DNA of 64,000 bases. Source: Nannochloropsis salina CCMP1776 (Eukaryota; Sar; Eustigmatophyceae; Eustigmatales; Monodopsidaceae). Of this stretch, positions 31,774-44,325 are shown one piece after another. Each line of letters starts with the position of its first letter. Within the stretch, counting starts at the first letter, position 1. The notes beneath the pieces are model-generated. The model was not told the DNA's origin, did not search any database, and saw only the letters and a program-made list of their open reading frames with translations. The DNA lies in NCBI GenBank assembly GCA_004565275.1, contig SDOX01000009.1:16027-80026 (forward strand), given 5' to 3'. A program made the position numbers and the translations under genes.

Positions 31774-32895
31774 ATGTCTGTCGGGCACAGCAAAAGCGCG
31801 GCTCACGCAGCCAATATGAAGCACATCGCCTCAGTCGTGGCCGCCTACTGGATCGTGTCCATTAGCATGGTCTACCTGAACAAGGTCTTGATGACAAACT
31901 CAGAATTCTCCATTCCCGCCCCGCTCTTCATGACCTGGTTTCAATGCTTCTTCACCACGTGCCTGTGCTACGTCTGCGGCGAGTTGGGGGAGGTGCAACG
32001 TCGGAAAGGGAAAGCCACGGGGTTTTTTATGCAGTTCCCCGCCATGCGGTACACGGGGACGGTGGCTCGGAAGGTAGGGGTACTCTCCCTGGTGTTTGTG
32101 GGTATGATGACCTTCAACAACCTCTGCCTCAAGTACGTCGAGGTCTCCTTCTACAACGTTGCCCGCTCCCTCACCATCGTCTTCAACGTCCTCCTCTCCC
32201 TGGCCATCCTCCGGACCTTCGTCTCCCTCCCCACGGTCGCCTGCCTCTTCCTGGTCTTCGTGGGGTTCTGGGTGGGCGCTGACGGGGAAGTGAACTTCTC
32301 GCTCCTCGGGACCTTGTCGGGGGTCACCTCCTCCCTCTTCGTCTCCCTCAACAGCATCTACACCAAGAAGGTCCTCCCCGCCGTGAACGACAACCAATGG
32401 GTCCTCACCTTCGTCAACAACTTCAACGCCTGCATTCTCTTTTTGCCCCTCATCTTCTTCCTCGAGCTCCCGATCCTCCTTCAACACTGGACCACCCTCT
32501 TCTCGCCCCTTTTCTGGACCGGCATGTGCCTGTCCGGCCTTTTGGGCTTCGCGATCGGCACCGTGACGGTCATGCAAATTAAGGCGACTTCCCCGCTCAC
32601 CCACAACATCAGTGGTACCGCCAAAGCCGCCGTTCAATCCCTTTTGGCCTTCTATTTGTGGGGCAATCCCGCCACGACCAAGAGCCTGTTGGGCATCGCC
32701 TTGGTCTTGGGCGGCTCCTCTGCCTACACCTTCGTGGCCATGCGAGAGGCGGAGAAGAAACGCCGGACATCGGGCCTGGCGGGGGGAGGGGGCGGCAGCA
32801 AGAGCAACGGGAGCACGGAGGTCGGGGCATTGCTACCTGTAAAGAGTCCCGGCGCGACAGGAAGTGGGGCGGGCGTCAAGTTGACAGGGGCCTAG
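31774..32895 (+). CDS. GDP-fucose transporter (SLC35C1-like nucleotide-sugar transporter)
   Basis: Carries GDP-fucose into the Golgi or ER lumen for glycosylation. A single coding exon of 373 residues from ATG 31774, with about ten hydrophobic segments. Diagnostic blocks are FYNVARSLTIVFNVLLS, SLNSIYTKKVLP, NNFNACILFLPL, and TSPLTHNISGTAKA followed by LGGSSAYTFVA. These match animal SLC35C1 closely and separate it from plastid triose-phosphate translocators of the same superfamily. The hydrophilic tail is Gly/Ser-rich. A CAG acceptor-like site at 31740-31742 suggests a short upstream non-coding exon. Substrate is inferred from family motifs. Confidence 0.9.
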   Translation: MSVGHSKSAAHAANMKHIASVVAAYWIVSISMVYLNKVLMTNSEFSIPAPLFMTWFQCFFTTCLCYVCGELGEVQRRKGKATGFFMQFPAMRYTGTVARKVGVLSLVFVGMMTFNNLCLKYVEVSFYNVARSLTIVFNVLLSLAILRTFVSLPTVACLFLVFVGFWVGADGEVNFSLLGTLSGVTSSLFVSLNSIYTKKVLPAVNDNQWVLTFVNNFNACILFLPLIFFLELPILLQHWTTLFSPLFWTGMCLSGLLGFAIGTVTVMQIKATSPLTHNISGTAKAAVQSLLAFYLWGNPATTKSLLGIALVLGGSSAYTFVAMREAEKKRRTSGLAGGGGGSKSNGSTEVGALLPVKSPGATGSGAGVKLTGA

Positions 32896-33337
32896 GAGGG
32901 GGGGGGAGGACGGAAGGAGGAAGGGGAGGGGGAATCAAGTATATAGGAAAAGCCGACGAGGGAGGCAACGGGAGGAGAAATCGGGAGGGAAAAAAAATGG
33001 CCCGAAAGCATTCGGACAACGCGAGGTGATTCGCCCCCCTCGCGTACACTCGAAGAAGGCAAGCGAAAACCGGGGGGTTTCCCCCTCCACATTCATGCCT
33101 TCCTTTTTATTTATTTATTCATGCCTTGCTGTGCCGCCTTTGTCGTTCATCTTCTGATTCCTGCCATTAATTTCTTGGTCGGCTCAGGCGGACCTGCTCT
33201 CTCCCCCTGGCGCCGCTTGACGCCACCACTTATGTATACAACCCGCTCCTTCTAAATCCCTCCGAATCCATCGTTTTCAATGAGCGAGGCTCAAGGCTCA
33301 TGCCCCCCCCCCCCCGGCCTTGCCTTCCGCCCTGCAT
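32896..33337. other. Convergent spacer
   Basis: 3' regions of the transporter and GON4L-like genes, with G- and C-runs and ATTTATTTATTC near 33110. Nothing coding is supported. Confidence 0.5.
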
Positions 33338-36300
33338 TCATCCTCCCCTCCCTCCCTTCCTTCCTCCTTCCTTCCCTCTGCGAGGAGACGCGCGCAGGAC
33401 GTGCCCGCCCCCCAGCTCTCTTGGCGGGGCGGGCCGCTGCAGCCTCCCTGGAAAGGTCTCCCTGACGCCGCCCTCCCAAGCTCCTTGACCACGGCCCTCT
33501 CCAGGACCTTCCCTTCTCCCACCCTCGCTCGATAACTCGCCCTCCCCTTCCCCATCGGAGGCTATCACATCCCTCTCAAACTCCTCCTCCTCCTCTCCTC
33601 CCTCCTCCTCCGCATCGTCCGGCACGAATTCGCGCTCGAAACCGTCCTCCTCCCCTGCCTTACCTTCCTCCTCCCCTTCCCTCCCTCCCTCCTCCCAGCG
33701 GATGCCAGGAGGGAGGTGTCGAGGCAGTGGTGGTCCGAGGGACGGTGCGGGTGGTGATGAGGACGGAAGGCGCGAAGCCTTGCGAGGGGAGGTTCTGCGC
33801 GCACAGGAGAGCTCGGGCGTTCGATCCTTCCCCCGCTTCTCGTCTTTGTGATGCGCCTCCTCCGGCAGAGCCCCCCAATGCCTCCCTTGCCCTTCCCTCT
33901 CCTTCTCTTGCAATAGCCGGGCGAACGTCAACTCCTCAGGAGCAGGGCCGCGAAAGACGCGCTTCTTCGTGTGGGAGACCCCCTCCTTAAGTCCTCCTCC
34001 TCCTCCTCCCTCCTCTCTTCCTTCCCCTCCCCTCCCCTTCTTGTCCCCTTTTTCTGGCCTTGGGCTCTGGCAGCGTTGAAGGCGAGAATGTCGGCAGCGA
34101 GGAACCAGCCCGGGAGGAGGAAGGGAGGGAGGAAGGGGGGGAAGAAGGGGGCGAGGGTTCCCCCATCCGGGAGAATCCCATTTCCAGGTCATTTGCTGCA
34201 AAGCCGTCGAACGTCATCGACTCCTCCCCCGTCCCTTCCCATCCCCCCCTTCCTCCCTCCCTCCTCCTTCCTCCTCCTCCCCTTCCTCCCTCTCCCCCCC
34301 CTCCTGCGTCCCGCCCTCTCCCACCCGAGGGGGTTCCCCCCCCCTCCCACGCACTCAGGCGCGTCGAGCCCTTCCCAGGAGACAAGGCTGGAAACGACCA
34401 GAGCGTCTCGCTTCCCCGCCCTCCCTCCTCATCCCAGCCCACGCTCCTCCTTCCCTCCTCCTCCTTCCCTTCCTCCTTTCCTTCCCGCCCCCTCTTCCTA
34501 CCTTGCCGCCTCCCTCCAGCCTCCGGCCGTATTTTAACCTCCTTCCGCCTCCCTCCCTGCGGCCCCTGCCTTCCCCCCTCCTTCTCCCTCTCCTCCTCCT
34601 TCCGCCTCCCTCCCTGCGGCCCCTGCCTTCCCCCCTCCTTCTCCCTCTCCTCCTCCCTCCTTCTCCCCAACGCCGCCTCTCCTTTTCCTTCCCCTCCCAC
34701 GCCACGTCCTTCCCCTCTTTCCCTCCCTTCGCCAAAATCGCTGCCTCCCAGACCTCCTTTCCCTTCCCGCCGCTTCGACCGCCCGCTTTCTTCCCTTACT
34801 ACCTTACCTCCTCCTCTTCCTCCTCCGCTGCCGCTCCCGCGAGCCGAGACGCCTGCCACGGGCAGACCCTGCATGGTCACATCCACATCCTCCCAGCCCA
34901 TTCGCGACTCGCCCGGACAGAAAGGAAAGCTTTCTTCCTCTTCCTCCTTGCCCCCCCTACCCCTCTTCCCCTCCCGCCCCCCCCGCCCGCCTTCCCGCCC
35001 TTCCTCCCCCTCCCTCCTCTCCTTGGGGGGTCGGCCCCGCTTGCCATAAGGAACCTTGATCACTTTCTCGCCAATGGCGGCCTTGCGTTCCTCGCACCCT
35101 CGACGGAAAACCTCGGGCGGGGGCGGGGGCAAGAACTCGATCCGACGCCACCGCATCAACAGGTCGTGGGGAAGGCGATGGGGCAGGAAGCTTTTGGCGA
35201 TGCCCCCCCACCGAGCCCCGAGCCCCCGCCGGCCCATCCAGAGCAAGGCGTCTTCCTCCTCCGTGAAGGGCTTGGGCATACCCGCCAAAGGGGCGCGTTG
35301 CCAAATCGCCGACAGCGCGAGCCGGGCTTTGCTTCGAAAGGCGTCTACCTCCGGGTCGCTTTCCAAGCCCCGAAACCAGGCGATCTCCGCAGGGCTCCGT
35401 CCCCGCAGGACCAAGCGGTGCAAGTCGTGCCCAGTGCCCCCTGGGAGCACCACCAGACCACGCACGAACAAACGGGACTCGGCGGGGGTGAACGGCGGGT
35501 GGGGGAGGGAGGCGGGCGGCAAGGCAGGGAGAAGGGCTAGCGGGGGTAGTTCATGCAGAGCCTGCAGCGTCAAGTTGGGCACCTGGAGTCCCCCCGTGCC
35601 CCAATACGCCTCCACCATTCGAGCCACCCAGACCCTCCGGGAGACTTTGCCCGCCTTCACCTCCCCTGCCTCTTTCCCTTCGCCGTTCCCGAGCCGCACC
35701 AAACGGGTGCAGAGGTCTGAGGCCCCCGCAATGCCGGGCACATCCATCAAACTTTTCGAACGCCCTTCCAACCGTTGGGCCGCCCCCCGCGTGAAGCGTT
35801 GGCCCTGTGCTTCCCCTTGCCGTCCCCGCTTCCTCCCCCCCGCCTCCGCCCCGCCCGCCTTTTCTCCCTCCCGCCTTCTGCCCTCCCTCTCCCGATAAAT
35901 ACCCTTGCCTGTGGGGCCGGGTTCGTAGCCAAAGTACTCCCACGCCTTGTTACGGAGGGTGTGGATATCTCGGACCATGGCCTCCACCTCCCCCAAGGCC
36001 CACCGCCGCCCTTCCTCCCCCCCGCCTTCCTTCCCTCCCTGGAGGTCGTGGGCAAGCACGGCGCCGTTCTGAACCAACAACTGGACGTGGCGCGCCATCT
36101 GCGAGGCCAAGCGGCCCCGTTCCTCTTCCCGGACGCCCGTGTGCATCAAGGCTTGCCACGCGCTTGGGGAGAGGCCGAAGCGGGGCCCCGGGTGGCTGGG
36201 GAAAAGGGGCACCAGAGGCCGTCCCTGCGCCGAGCGAGGGGGGAAAGCGCTTCCCTGCCTTTCGCTTCCTTGCCCCCTTCCTCCCCCGGGACCTGCCCCC

Positions 36301-37259
36301 CTCCCTCCGTCCCCACCACTGGTCGACACGGGCGGCGCCCATTGCTCCCGGAGGGAGGACAGGTAATCCATCGCCCCGTTGTCCGCGAGAAGCTCTTCCA
36401 CTTCTTGCAAAGGGATTTCGTCCTCCTCCTCCTCCTCCTCCTCCTCCCCGCCCTCCTCCTCTTCCTCCTCCTCGCTGCTACCCATGCTCCCACTCCCACT
36501 GCTCTCCGCGTCGCTCGCGTCCTCCGCCCCCGTCCCGTCCCGCCCCCGCGCTCTCCCGCCCTCCTCCTCGTGCGGCACGTATGTCGGGTCCTTCTCCTCC
36601 TCCTCGTCTGCGAAGAGGAAGTCGTCGCCGTCCCCCACCAGCGACTGCAAGAAGAGTTGGTAGTCCGGATCGCCAAACTCACTCAGCGCCCGCTCCGACA
36701 GGGCCAAGTCCCCTCCTCCCTCCTCGCCCCTTCCCTCCCCTAACCTAGAGCCCCCTTGCTTCGTTCTCGCCCCGCCGTTGCCCCCCTTCCCGCCCGTACC
36801 TTCCCCTTCCCATCCCATTAGGCAGAAAGCTTGCGGGGGATCCGGCCTTGCTTGACTCGGAGCTAGCATGGGGACGGGGACTGGGGGCATCGGCAGCAAA
36901 GGAGGACAGGCGACCGGCAGGTTGGCCGTCGTGATACTGGGTTCAGGGAGTGCGGATAGGTCGCGCCCTGATGGGAGGTTCGAGGAAAGGAGGGAGGAGG
37001 GGGGCGACCCCGGAAAGGAAGCGGGTGGATGCACCGAGGGGGGTGGGGAGGAAAGGGAAGGAGGCGACGGCACCGAGGTGCTCTGGTTGAGCACGAGGTT
37101 TTCTGGGGTGTCCGGGGCTAGGAAGTGTGTCGGGGGCGGGAGGAAAGCAGGAGGGAAGGACGGTCGTTGAAGAGGAAGGGCCCCGGGTGCCTCGCAACTA
37201 CCTGCCACCGCGGCTTCCTGTCGCTTGCGGAGTTGCCGCTTTTGGTAAAAGGAAGGCAT
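33338..37259 (-). CDS. GON4L-like SANT/Myb nuclear protein
   Basis: Two exons close in phase, 37259-34106 and 34053-33338, giving 1289 residues. The intron is 52 bases. The N-terminus is Pro/Ser-rich, then FGDPDYQLFLQSL with acidic DPTYVPHEEE, recalling the DPDY blocks of GON-4-like proteins. Next come an acidic run and the helix RLASQMARHVQLLVQNG, which matches the conserved MQQHVQLL block of GON4L. Near residue 650 is a SANT/Myb repeat, FTEEEDALLWMGRRGLGARW, with IAKSFLPHRLPHDLLMRW. The rest is basic and Gly/Arg-rich. Animal GON4L acts in transcriptional repression and cell-cycle control. The role here is inferred. Confidence 0.72.
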
Positions 37260-37844
37260 GACCGTACCGTTTGTCCGAAATGGTCACCACGTAGGGGGAG
37301 CATTGACCCTGGGATGCGACAAAGGCATATATTTCGAGTGCTGGACGCTGGAACACTTCTCCGCGGGCATCCGAGTCATGCGTGCTGTGCGGGAAGAAAT
37401 GACAGGCATGTTGAATGCAAAGGCCCAAAATTGCATCTCATTGACATTATCAATGTATCGAGGAGGGTATCGGTGGAATGAGAAGTGAGCTAGACGAAAT
37501 GCTGCGAGATAAAAGTCCTACGGATGCGCGACCTCCTGCTTGCGGAAAGAAGCTTCGCCAAGACCGAACGCGTACGTCGCTCTTTGCAGCGTCCTTTCCT
37601 TTCCCAAATCATGATCCCGGATCACAAGATGGATGGGAACATTCTCGGATATCGTCATTGACGTGTCCTTCAGTTTGCATTGGGTTTTGAGGTGTGTCCC
37701 TTGCTCTACACGACAAACTGAAAACTTCCGATCAAAAACTAGTATACTGCTTTGGAAGAAAGGAAAGTTGAGAACGTCGGCCTTCTCCTTTCTAATGGCA
37801 TTTTACCGATGAAAGTCCAATACTAAGCACAGTCTAAAGACTTC
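37260..37844. promoter_or_regulatory. Divergent intergenic region, GON4L-like / small three-exon gene
   Basis: 585 bp between head-to-head start codons. Small frames near 37260-37690 are open but poorly supported. Confidence 0.4.
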
Positions 37845-38325
37845 ATGTCTCAAGGGGGGCGTTCCATGCCGTATTCCGGCCACGCTAGCCTGAATAATGC
37901 GGCCTCTCAGAACTTCCCTTTAACTGGGCATCAAGAGGAACAGGAACGGGACGCAGCCACACGTCCTACGGAACTGACGCGAATGCAAACGGCAGCCAGA
38001 GAAGCTGAAGAGGAAGAGTTGAGAAAAACAGGTAGAAATGAAGTACAGCAAGGAGGCACGGCATCACAAGTCAAAGCAGGGGCTGAGTACCTTGAAAAAG
38101 AGGTGAGTTTTTAATGAGAGACATCTTTCCCTCCATTACGTGACTTTGCTAGATCATAGAGCTTCGAATGCGAAGATCGATAGATATTTCTGGTATTTTA
38201 TCATTTCACATATCATGTGCAGCTTCACGATATAGAGCAATCAAAAGCGAAAGAGGTAAGTGAAGGAGATGACTGAGGAAGAGGGATGTTTATGAACGCA
38301 GCAAAGGTCCAGAAAGAAAGACTAA
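37845..38325 (+). CDS. Small hydrophilic protein with two micro-exons
   Basis: ATG at 37845 opens exon 1 (37845-38102, 86 codons), ending GAG before a GTGAGT donor. Exon 2 is only 33 bases (38223-38255) between TGTGCAG and GTAAGT. Exon 3 is 24 bases (38302-38325), following a 46-base intron with a TGACTGA branch-like motif, and ends in TAA. Phases close, giving 104 residues. The protein is charged and Gln-rich, with a helix LTRMQTAAREAEEEELRK and a lysine-rich end; there is no signal peptide or membrane span. The composition resembles LEA- or stress-type small proteins, but I do not recognise a family. Confidence 0.6.
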
Positions 38326-38997
38326 TAAAAATCCCTGAAATGAATGCGACGTTTTGCGAAGAAGCGTTGCTATCACGATATCAATTCAATGTTCATTTAT
38401 AGCTACACATCAGCTTAAGACTTGGTGTTCGTTTTTTCAAATAAAACATTAAGCTTGCGTTGAGTGCATGTAGCCGAGAAATATACACTCCTTAAGCAAT
38501 TGGCTAGACAGGCTCGCATACTCGTGCTCGAGGCATTGATATCCGAGATGTATCCCTTGTATGTGTCCATAGTGGCTACATGCGCCCCCTATCTCCTTGT
38601 ATTCTTGTAACAATGTTGGATAGTGTGCATTTCGTACTGATGCATCAAGGATTCATCCTTCTTTTTAAAAAAAAAGGGCAACGCCGCCCAGAGTGGAGGG
38701 GGAAAAAAGTGAAAATCGACAAAATTTTTAAATCATAAAGCTCGCAATGCTCCTCTTCGTGTTGGGCAAAAACACTTTCCGTCGCGATAAGAAAGCTAAG
38801 CCCTTCCCACGTTACGTACCATCCTGGGTGGGGAGGTTAAAGGCACGATTCAACTTCTAGGCCGCTTCCATTGATCTACAAATACACCATGTTTTGACTC
38901 TGCCTGCAGTAACAACGTGAACAAATCATATCGCTACCTTATCATTGGCGTCCTCTTCCAAATTAAAGCCCTAGGTCGTGCAGAAGGCCGGCGTGCC
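38326..38997. other. AT-rich spacer upstream of LIG4
   Basis: No coding exon or RNA gene recognised. A run of nine A lies near 38668. Confidence 0.5.
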
Positions 38998-41900
38998 ATG
39001 GCGGGCATGTGGGCATTAGACACGATGGCGCTGCCGTCGGTGAAAGACAACGCGGAGGATACCTCTCGATCGTCCAAAAACTTGACGGGAGTTGATCAAC
39101 ATGCGGCTGAATCGTATCCTATGGCTCCAAAGGCCACCAACCCTGTGGATACGAGGCACGACTTTACGGAAGAGGCTTTGGTCAAGCTAGAAGCAGCCGC
39201 AAATTCGTTGCCTTTTGCCCACTTTTGTGACAAATGTGAGAAAGCAGCCCAAGCTAAGAGTGCACAGAGGAAGCGTTCCATTTTTTTCGACAAGGAACTA
39301 ATATATCGGCTCCAGCGTGCCTCGCCTGGGCCCGTCTCCCTCTTCCCAATTTTGCGTTTTTTGCTTCCCGAGACCGATCCACGGCAGGGACAGTTTAAGC
39401 TGAGGCACCGAACGATGGGAGATGTCATCGTAAAGACTTTGGGCTTGGCGGCGAAATCTGAAGCGGCACTGCGGATCATGAACTTCTCAATGCCGGAACA
39501 GTACGTGGGGGCTGGGCTGGAGAAGGGCCACGGAGGGATGCATCCAGTGGGGGGGGGGGGTTAATCGACGTGCGACGGCCCAGTCAGTGCTTCATTACCT
39601 TCTATAAGCTGCCTGCGCGTCTTTTAATCCTTTTTGTCCTTTATCCCGCGTCTTGGCGCGTTCTACTCTCTCTTGACGGTACTGGTCCTCGTCTAACTAT
39701 AGCCCTCCTTCCTCTTTCCCTCCTTCCGTTCTCCCGTCCTACCCTCGGTCCTTTCGCGCCATATTTTTCGTACGCACCAAGTAACGGACCCAGGATGGGA
39801 CCCAATGGCCGTATTTTGAATACATTAGGGGACTTTGGCAGCACCGTTGAGGACGTGCTCGTTTCCCGCATCCGACAGGTACCCTTTCCCCCTCCCTCCC
39901 TCCAGCCTTCCTTCTCGACTCCTTTTCTTCCAGCATACTCTGATTGATGTGTCACCTGTACCCTGACCTTCCTTTCCTCCTTCTTTCCCCTCCATTTGCC
40001 CTCTCTTTGCGCTTCCACCAGACTCCCTCTGACTTGTCTCTCCTCGAGGTCAACGAATGGCTGGACAAGCTGGTATCAGCCACGCCGCGTTCCCACGCCA
40101 AGCGGAAGGAGCGTGAAAAAGAAGGAATATTTACCCAGCTTTCCTCCCTGTTGAACCCTCGGGAGATGAAATGGCTGGTAAGAGGGAGAGGAAGGGGCCG
40201 TGGAGCGGGTGGAAAAGCACGATAAGGACCGAAAGATAGGATCGAGGGACGCCTTTTTGGCCCATGCCTGCCGGTCGCTGAAAATCTAGCCGACCTTTTC
40301 ACGGATTTTGCCTTGCTTCCCTTCCTTTCCCTCCTCGCCCCCGGCCGTATTGGGCTCTATTAAAAAATTCTGCCAGATTCGGATCATTTTGGGCGACCTG
40401 AAATGTGGGTTTAAGAGAGATTCGGTCCTCAAAGTGTTCGGCCAAGACGGGCCAGGGCGCCTGCAGAGAAGCTACGACCTGCGAAAAGTCTGCGCAGAGT
40501 ATGCCGTCAAGTAGGGAGGGTGGAGGGAGGGCGGCGAGAGGGAAAGAGGGGCCACAAGGAGGGCCAAGGATTTTTTGGTGCACCACTTTCTTTCCTGCAC
40601 GCATTTTCCTCGTCCTCGTCCCTTCCCTCTCTCCCTCCCTCCCTTCCTTCCTTTCTTCCTTCCTTCCTATCTCCCTCCATCTTTTTCTATCCCTGCCAGT
40701 GTCGGCATGAGTCGTCCGCCCGTTCTTATCTCTCCCCTGCTGTTCTCTTCTCCCCCCTCTTTCCATTCCTCTTCCTTCCCCACCAGCGTCAGCACGAGCT
40801 ACCGCCTGGAGCTCATGACCCCCTTCCAAGTCCAGTGTGCAGCCCGGGCATCCTCGGTGGAAGACGCCCTCCGGCGCATGGAAGGTGCAGCATTTGTCAT
40901 GGAGCAAAAAGTCGACGGTGAGCGTTACGTCCTGCACAAGCGCGGGATGGAACTTCGCCTCGTTTCCCGCAACTTCAACGTACGTGTGGCGTCAGTCGAT
41001 GGGTTCATATGGGCCGCCTCCTTTGGTCCCCAAGACGTGGAGTCCGTATTCGACTCATTCTCCCTCCCTCCCTCCCTCCCTCCCTCCCTCCCTTCCAGGC
41101 GCCCCGGCAAGAGTATTACACCGCCTTGACACCGATCTTTTTGGAGGGCCTGGGAGGCGTCGACGACCTGATCCTGGACGGGGAGATCGTGGCTTGGAGC
41201 AAGCGATTGGGTGGCTTCGAGAAATACGGGCACAACAAAACCGTGGCGATCGCGCAGGCCGAGGTGGCCGCCGGTGTGGTCCGGCGGAGGGAGGGAGGGA
41301 AGGAGGGAGTAAGGGAGGGAGGGGAAGAGGACCGAAACTTGATGTACGTGGTGTTCGATTGCCTGCACGTGGGGGGCCAAGGAAGCCAGGAGGCTTTCGC
41401 CCGGGCAGGGGTACCCAAGTGCGAGGCGGGGGCGGTGAGTGGGATGCCCCTCTCGGACAGGCGGGCTCTCTTACAGGCAGTGATCAGCTCCCTCCCTCGC
41501 CGCTTGGAAATAGTCGCACACCGAGAGGTGCCTCTGTCCCTATCTACCCGCGACGTGGGCAGGAAAGGTCAGGAGGGTGGCGTGGAGGAAGATCGCTTGG
41601 AGGCCCTTTCTGCCTACTACGACCATGCCGTCGAAAACGGCTGGGAAGGACTCATGCTGAAACGGCTGGACAGCCGTTACAGCAGTCAGGGGGGAGAGAA
41701 CGGGGAGAAAATCAGTCGGGAGAAGGGTGGTTGGGTGAAATTGAAACCAGACTACGCCGAGGTGACGGACGAGATGGACTTGGTCCTGTTGGGGGGGTAC
41801 TACAAGGACGGCGCACGGTGGAGGGGGTACCCCAGCCGCTTTCTTTTGGGTGTCTGGGCGGAGGGGAGGGAGGGGAAAGAGGGGGGGAAAGAGGGGGGAG

Positions 41901-43690
41901 GCACATGGGAGGGCATGAGGTTCCACACCTTTGCCAGGGTGGCGACTGGGCTCAACACCTGGGAGCGGGAGGAGCTCCAGAATCTCTTAAAGGCGCACTG
42001 GATCGAAGGCGGCCCCGGGAAGGAATTTCCTCCTTGGATCATGCCCTGGAAGACGGCTACCATCGACATTCCAGCCCTGTGGCTGGACGTGCGACACGCA
42101 CCGATGGTGGTGATGTCGGTCAAAGGGGCGGAGATGGTGCCGAGTCGGTCGTATTCGGTGGAATGGACGCTCCGCTTTCCCCGAATCACCCGGCTTCGGC
42201 CCGACAAGGCGCTGGCGGGGGTCATGACCGTCCAAGAACTACAGGCCTTGCGGGAGCGACCGGGCGGGTTGTGGCGGAGACAGGACGGCCACGCGGCGAA
42301 GGGCGGGGAGAAACGGGGCCGGGTCCAGGGGAAGGAGGGAGAGAGGAAGAGGAGGGCGAGGTGGGTGCCACTGTCGGCTTACGCCACCCACGGGGGCATG
42401 GTGGAGGCGGAGGTGAAGGGCTCTCTGTTTGCTGGTATGAAAATCTGTCTCTATGGAAGTGAATTCACCACGAGGCTTCCCAATGCCCGGGCACTCGTGG
42501 GCTTGGAGGAGGGCGGGAAGGAGGGCGGGAAGGAGGGCGTGAGGAAAAGCGGGAAGGAGGGGTGGTTTTCGCTCGAGGAGCTGCATCGCGTGATCTTGGA
42601 GCAAGGGGGGCAAGCCAGCACGAATCTGATGGAGGTAGAGAAGGATTTGTGGGGTGGTGGTGAGGGAGGGGAGGAGGAAGCAGGTGGCGTGGAAGGAGGG
42701 CGAGGAGGCGGCCCGCCGGTCACGTCCGAGGGCAATCGCCACCCCGACCCATCCTTTATCTCCCCGATATACGGGATGGACATCCAAAGGTCCTCCTCGC
42801 CGGGCATAAGCAAGTCGCCGCCACAGCCCCAGCGGTACGAGCAAGACGTGATGCTCGTCCCCGCCGGTCGACCGTGCCTGAGGACCCAAGCCGCGATGCG
42901 GGAGGCGCGCATCGACATCCTGGTCGTGGACTGGCTGGTGGAGTGCCTTGGGGCCGGCCGGCGGATCGAACCTCGGTACGAGCACTACGTGGGCATGGCC
43001 CGTGGGACTCGGCGACGGATGGAAGGTCTTGTGGACAGGTTTGGAGACCCCTGGATTCCGGGGGAGGGAATCAGGTTGGAGGAGGTCTTTGCCCGGATGC
43101 CCTCCCTCCCTCCCTCGCGTGGTCCTTCCCTGTCTGGGGCCTGGCGGTGCCATGTACGCGAAGGGGCGTGGGGGGACGACGAGGGTGCCATCCTCCGGGG
43201 GGTTATGCCCTTTTATTCGCCGCGCCAAATCATTTATGCCGATCGCTACGCAGACTGCGGACGTGTGCTTCCGCCAGTCGGGGAGGAAGACGACGAAGAA
43301 GCGACGGATGACAAGGAAGTAGGGACAAGAGAAGCCAAAGGAGGAAAAAGGCCCGCTTTGCCCTTTACCACCTTGGATGCGGCAGTAATCCTACTCCGAC
43401 TGCATGGCGCGAAGATCTCCTCCTCTTTGCATGCCAACGTGACCCACGTCCTTGTGGACCGAGAGGAGCGGCGACGGTATTCCTTGATTTTGGCGCGAAA
43501 AAGAGAATTGCGTCGAGGGCCTCATTATGCCTGTGAGAAATGGGTGGTGGACGTAGAGTGGGTGAAGGCCAGCCTGAAAGCAGGGCGCTTGCTCGATCTA
43601 CAGGAGGGCGGGGTAGAGGAATGCGAGGAAGGGTATCAGCGGTATGTGGTCTCAGACCAGGAATTAAAGGAAGGAGCGGGCATGGAGTAG
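38998..43690 (+). CDS. LIG4: DNA ligase IV
   Basis: Seals double-strand breaks in non-homologous end joining with XRCC4-type partners in the nucleus. Six exons close in phase: 38998-39500, 39794-39878, 40022-40177, 40377-40510, 40787-40979 and 41099-43690, giving 1220 residues against about 910 in human. The N-terminal DNA-binding domain has IRIILGDLKCGF and SVLKVFGQD. The adenylation motif I is EQKVDGER with the AMP-accepting Lys near 334. ILDGEIVAW, EGLMLKRLDS, GWVKLKPDYAE and FPRITRLRPDK follow. A BRCT domain starts near residue 797 (LFAGMKICLYG) and a second near 1117 (VILLRLHGAKISS) through WVKASLKAGRLL. Extra length comes mainly from Gly/Glu/Lys inserts encoded by (GGGA)n-like DNA in the catalytic core and between domains. 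The start ATG lies in GCCATGG. Confidence 0.95.
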
Positions 43691-44325
43691 GGAGTGAGAA
43701 CGTGGATGGAACGAACAGGAGAGTGTGTTCAGGGGAGGTATTAGTGAGAATGTCGGAGAAGAAATGATGCGGTTGGTGAGTTGACTTATTATTACGATTT
43801 AATTTTAAGGCGTCAGAATGTCAACGGGAGTGTGATAGCGCTGTAAAGGAATGTTAAAAATGTAAAAACGAAAGTAATTGTGTAACACACGATACCTGGA
43901 CAGCCGTGACGCGGAGATCCCATGTGTACGACATAGGAGAGCAAACGCCAATTAATTGAGTTCGAAAAGTAAAATAAATTTCTTTCTCATGATTAATCCT
44001 CTCTCTTAAAGCGGAGAAGCAGGACCCAAAAATAAAAAGAAGGGGGGGAAAAAATCAGGAAAAAAAAGCGAGAGCGGGCGGCGGAACACTTGAAGCACTG
44101 TCGAAGCTTGCAGCCACAGCATTACTACCGATGGGCAGGTATTTCTTTCGTCCAACATGTTGTTCGGTCCAGATGGCTTGAAGAGAGCAAGTGGAAAATA
44201 TGCAGGTTGCATGACAGGATCATAGAGAATGATGGCATCGGTATAAGTTTGTTGTTTGGCGTATAATCAAGCCCAGCTTGTAGCGGTCTCATTCCCATTT
44301 CGTTTTCCCCTGATTACAAGGTAAC
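43691..44325. other. Tandem spacer between LIG4 and oxidoreductase
   Basis: AT-rich after 43780, with A-runs near 44037-44070. Nothing coding supported. Confidence 0.5.

Noticed and set aside
31900-32637. 245-codon minus-strand frame opposite the GDP-fucose transporter
   Set aside because: Composition (Glu/Gly/Asp-rich) is that expected from the complement of hydrophobic codons.
34060-36748. Long plus-strand frames opposite the GON4L-like gene
   Set aside because: Pro/Ser-rich complement of Gly/Arg/Glu codons; no similarity.
40837-42462. 541-codon plus-strand frame overlapping LIG4
   Set aside because: A second frame of the same strand, Gly/Arg-rich and without motifs. The LIG4 frame carries every ligase signature.
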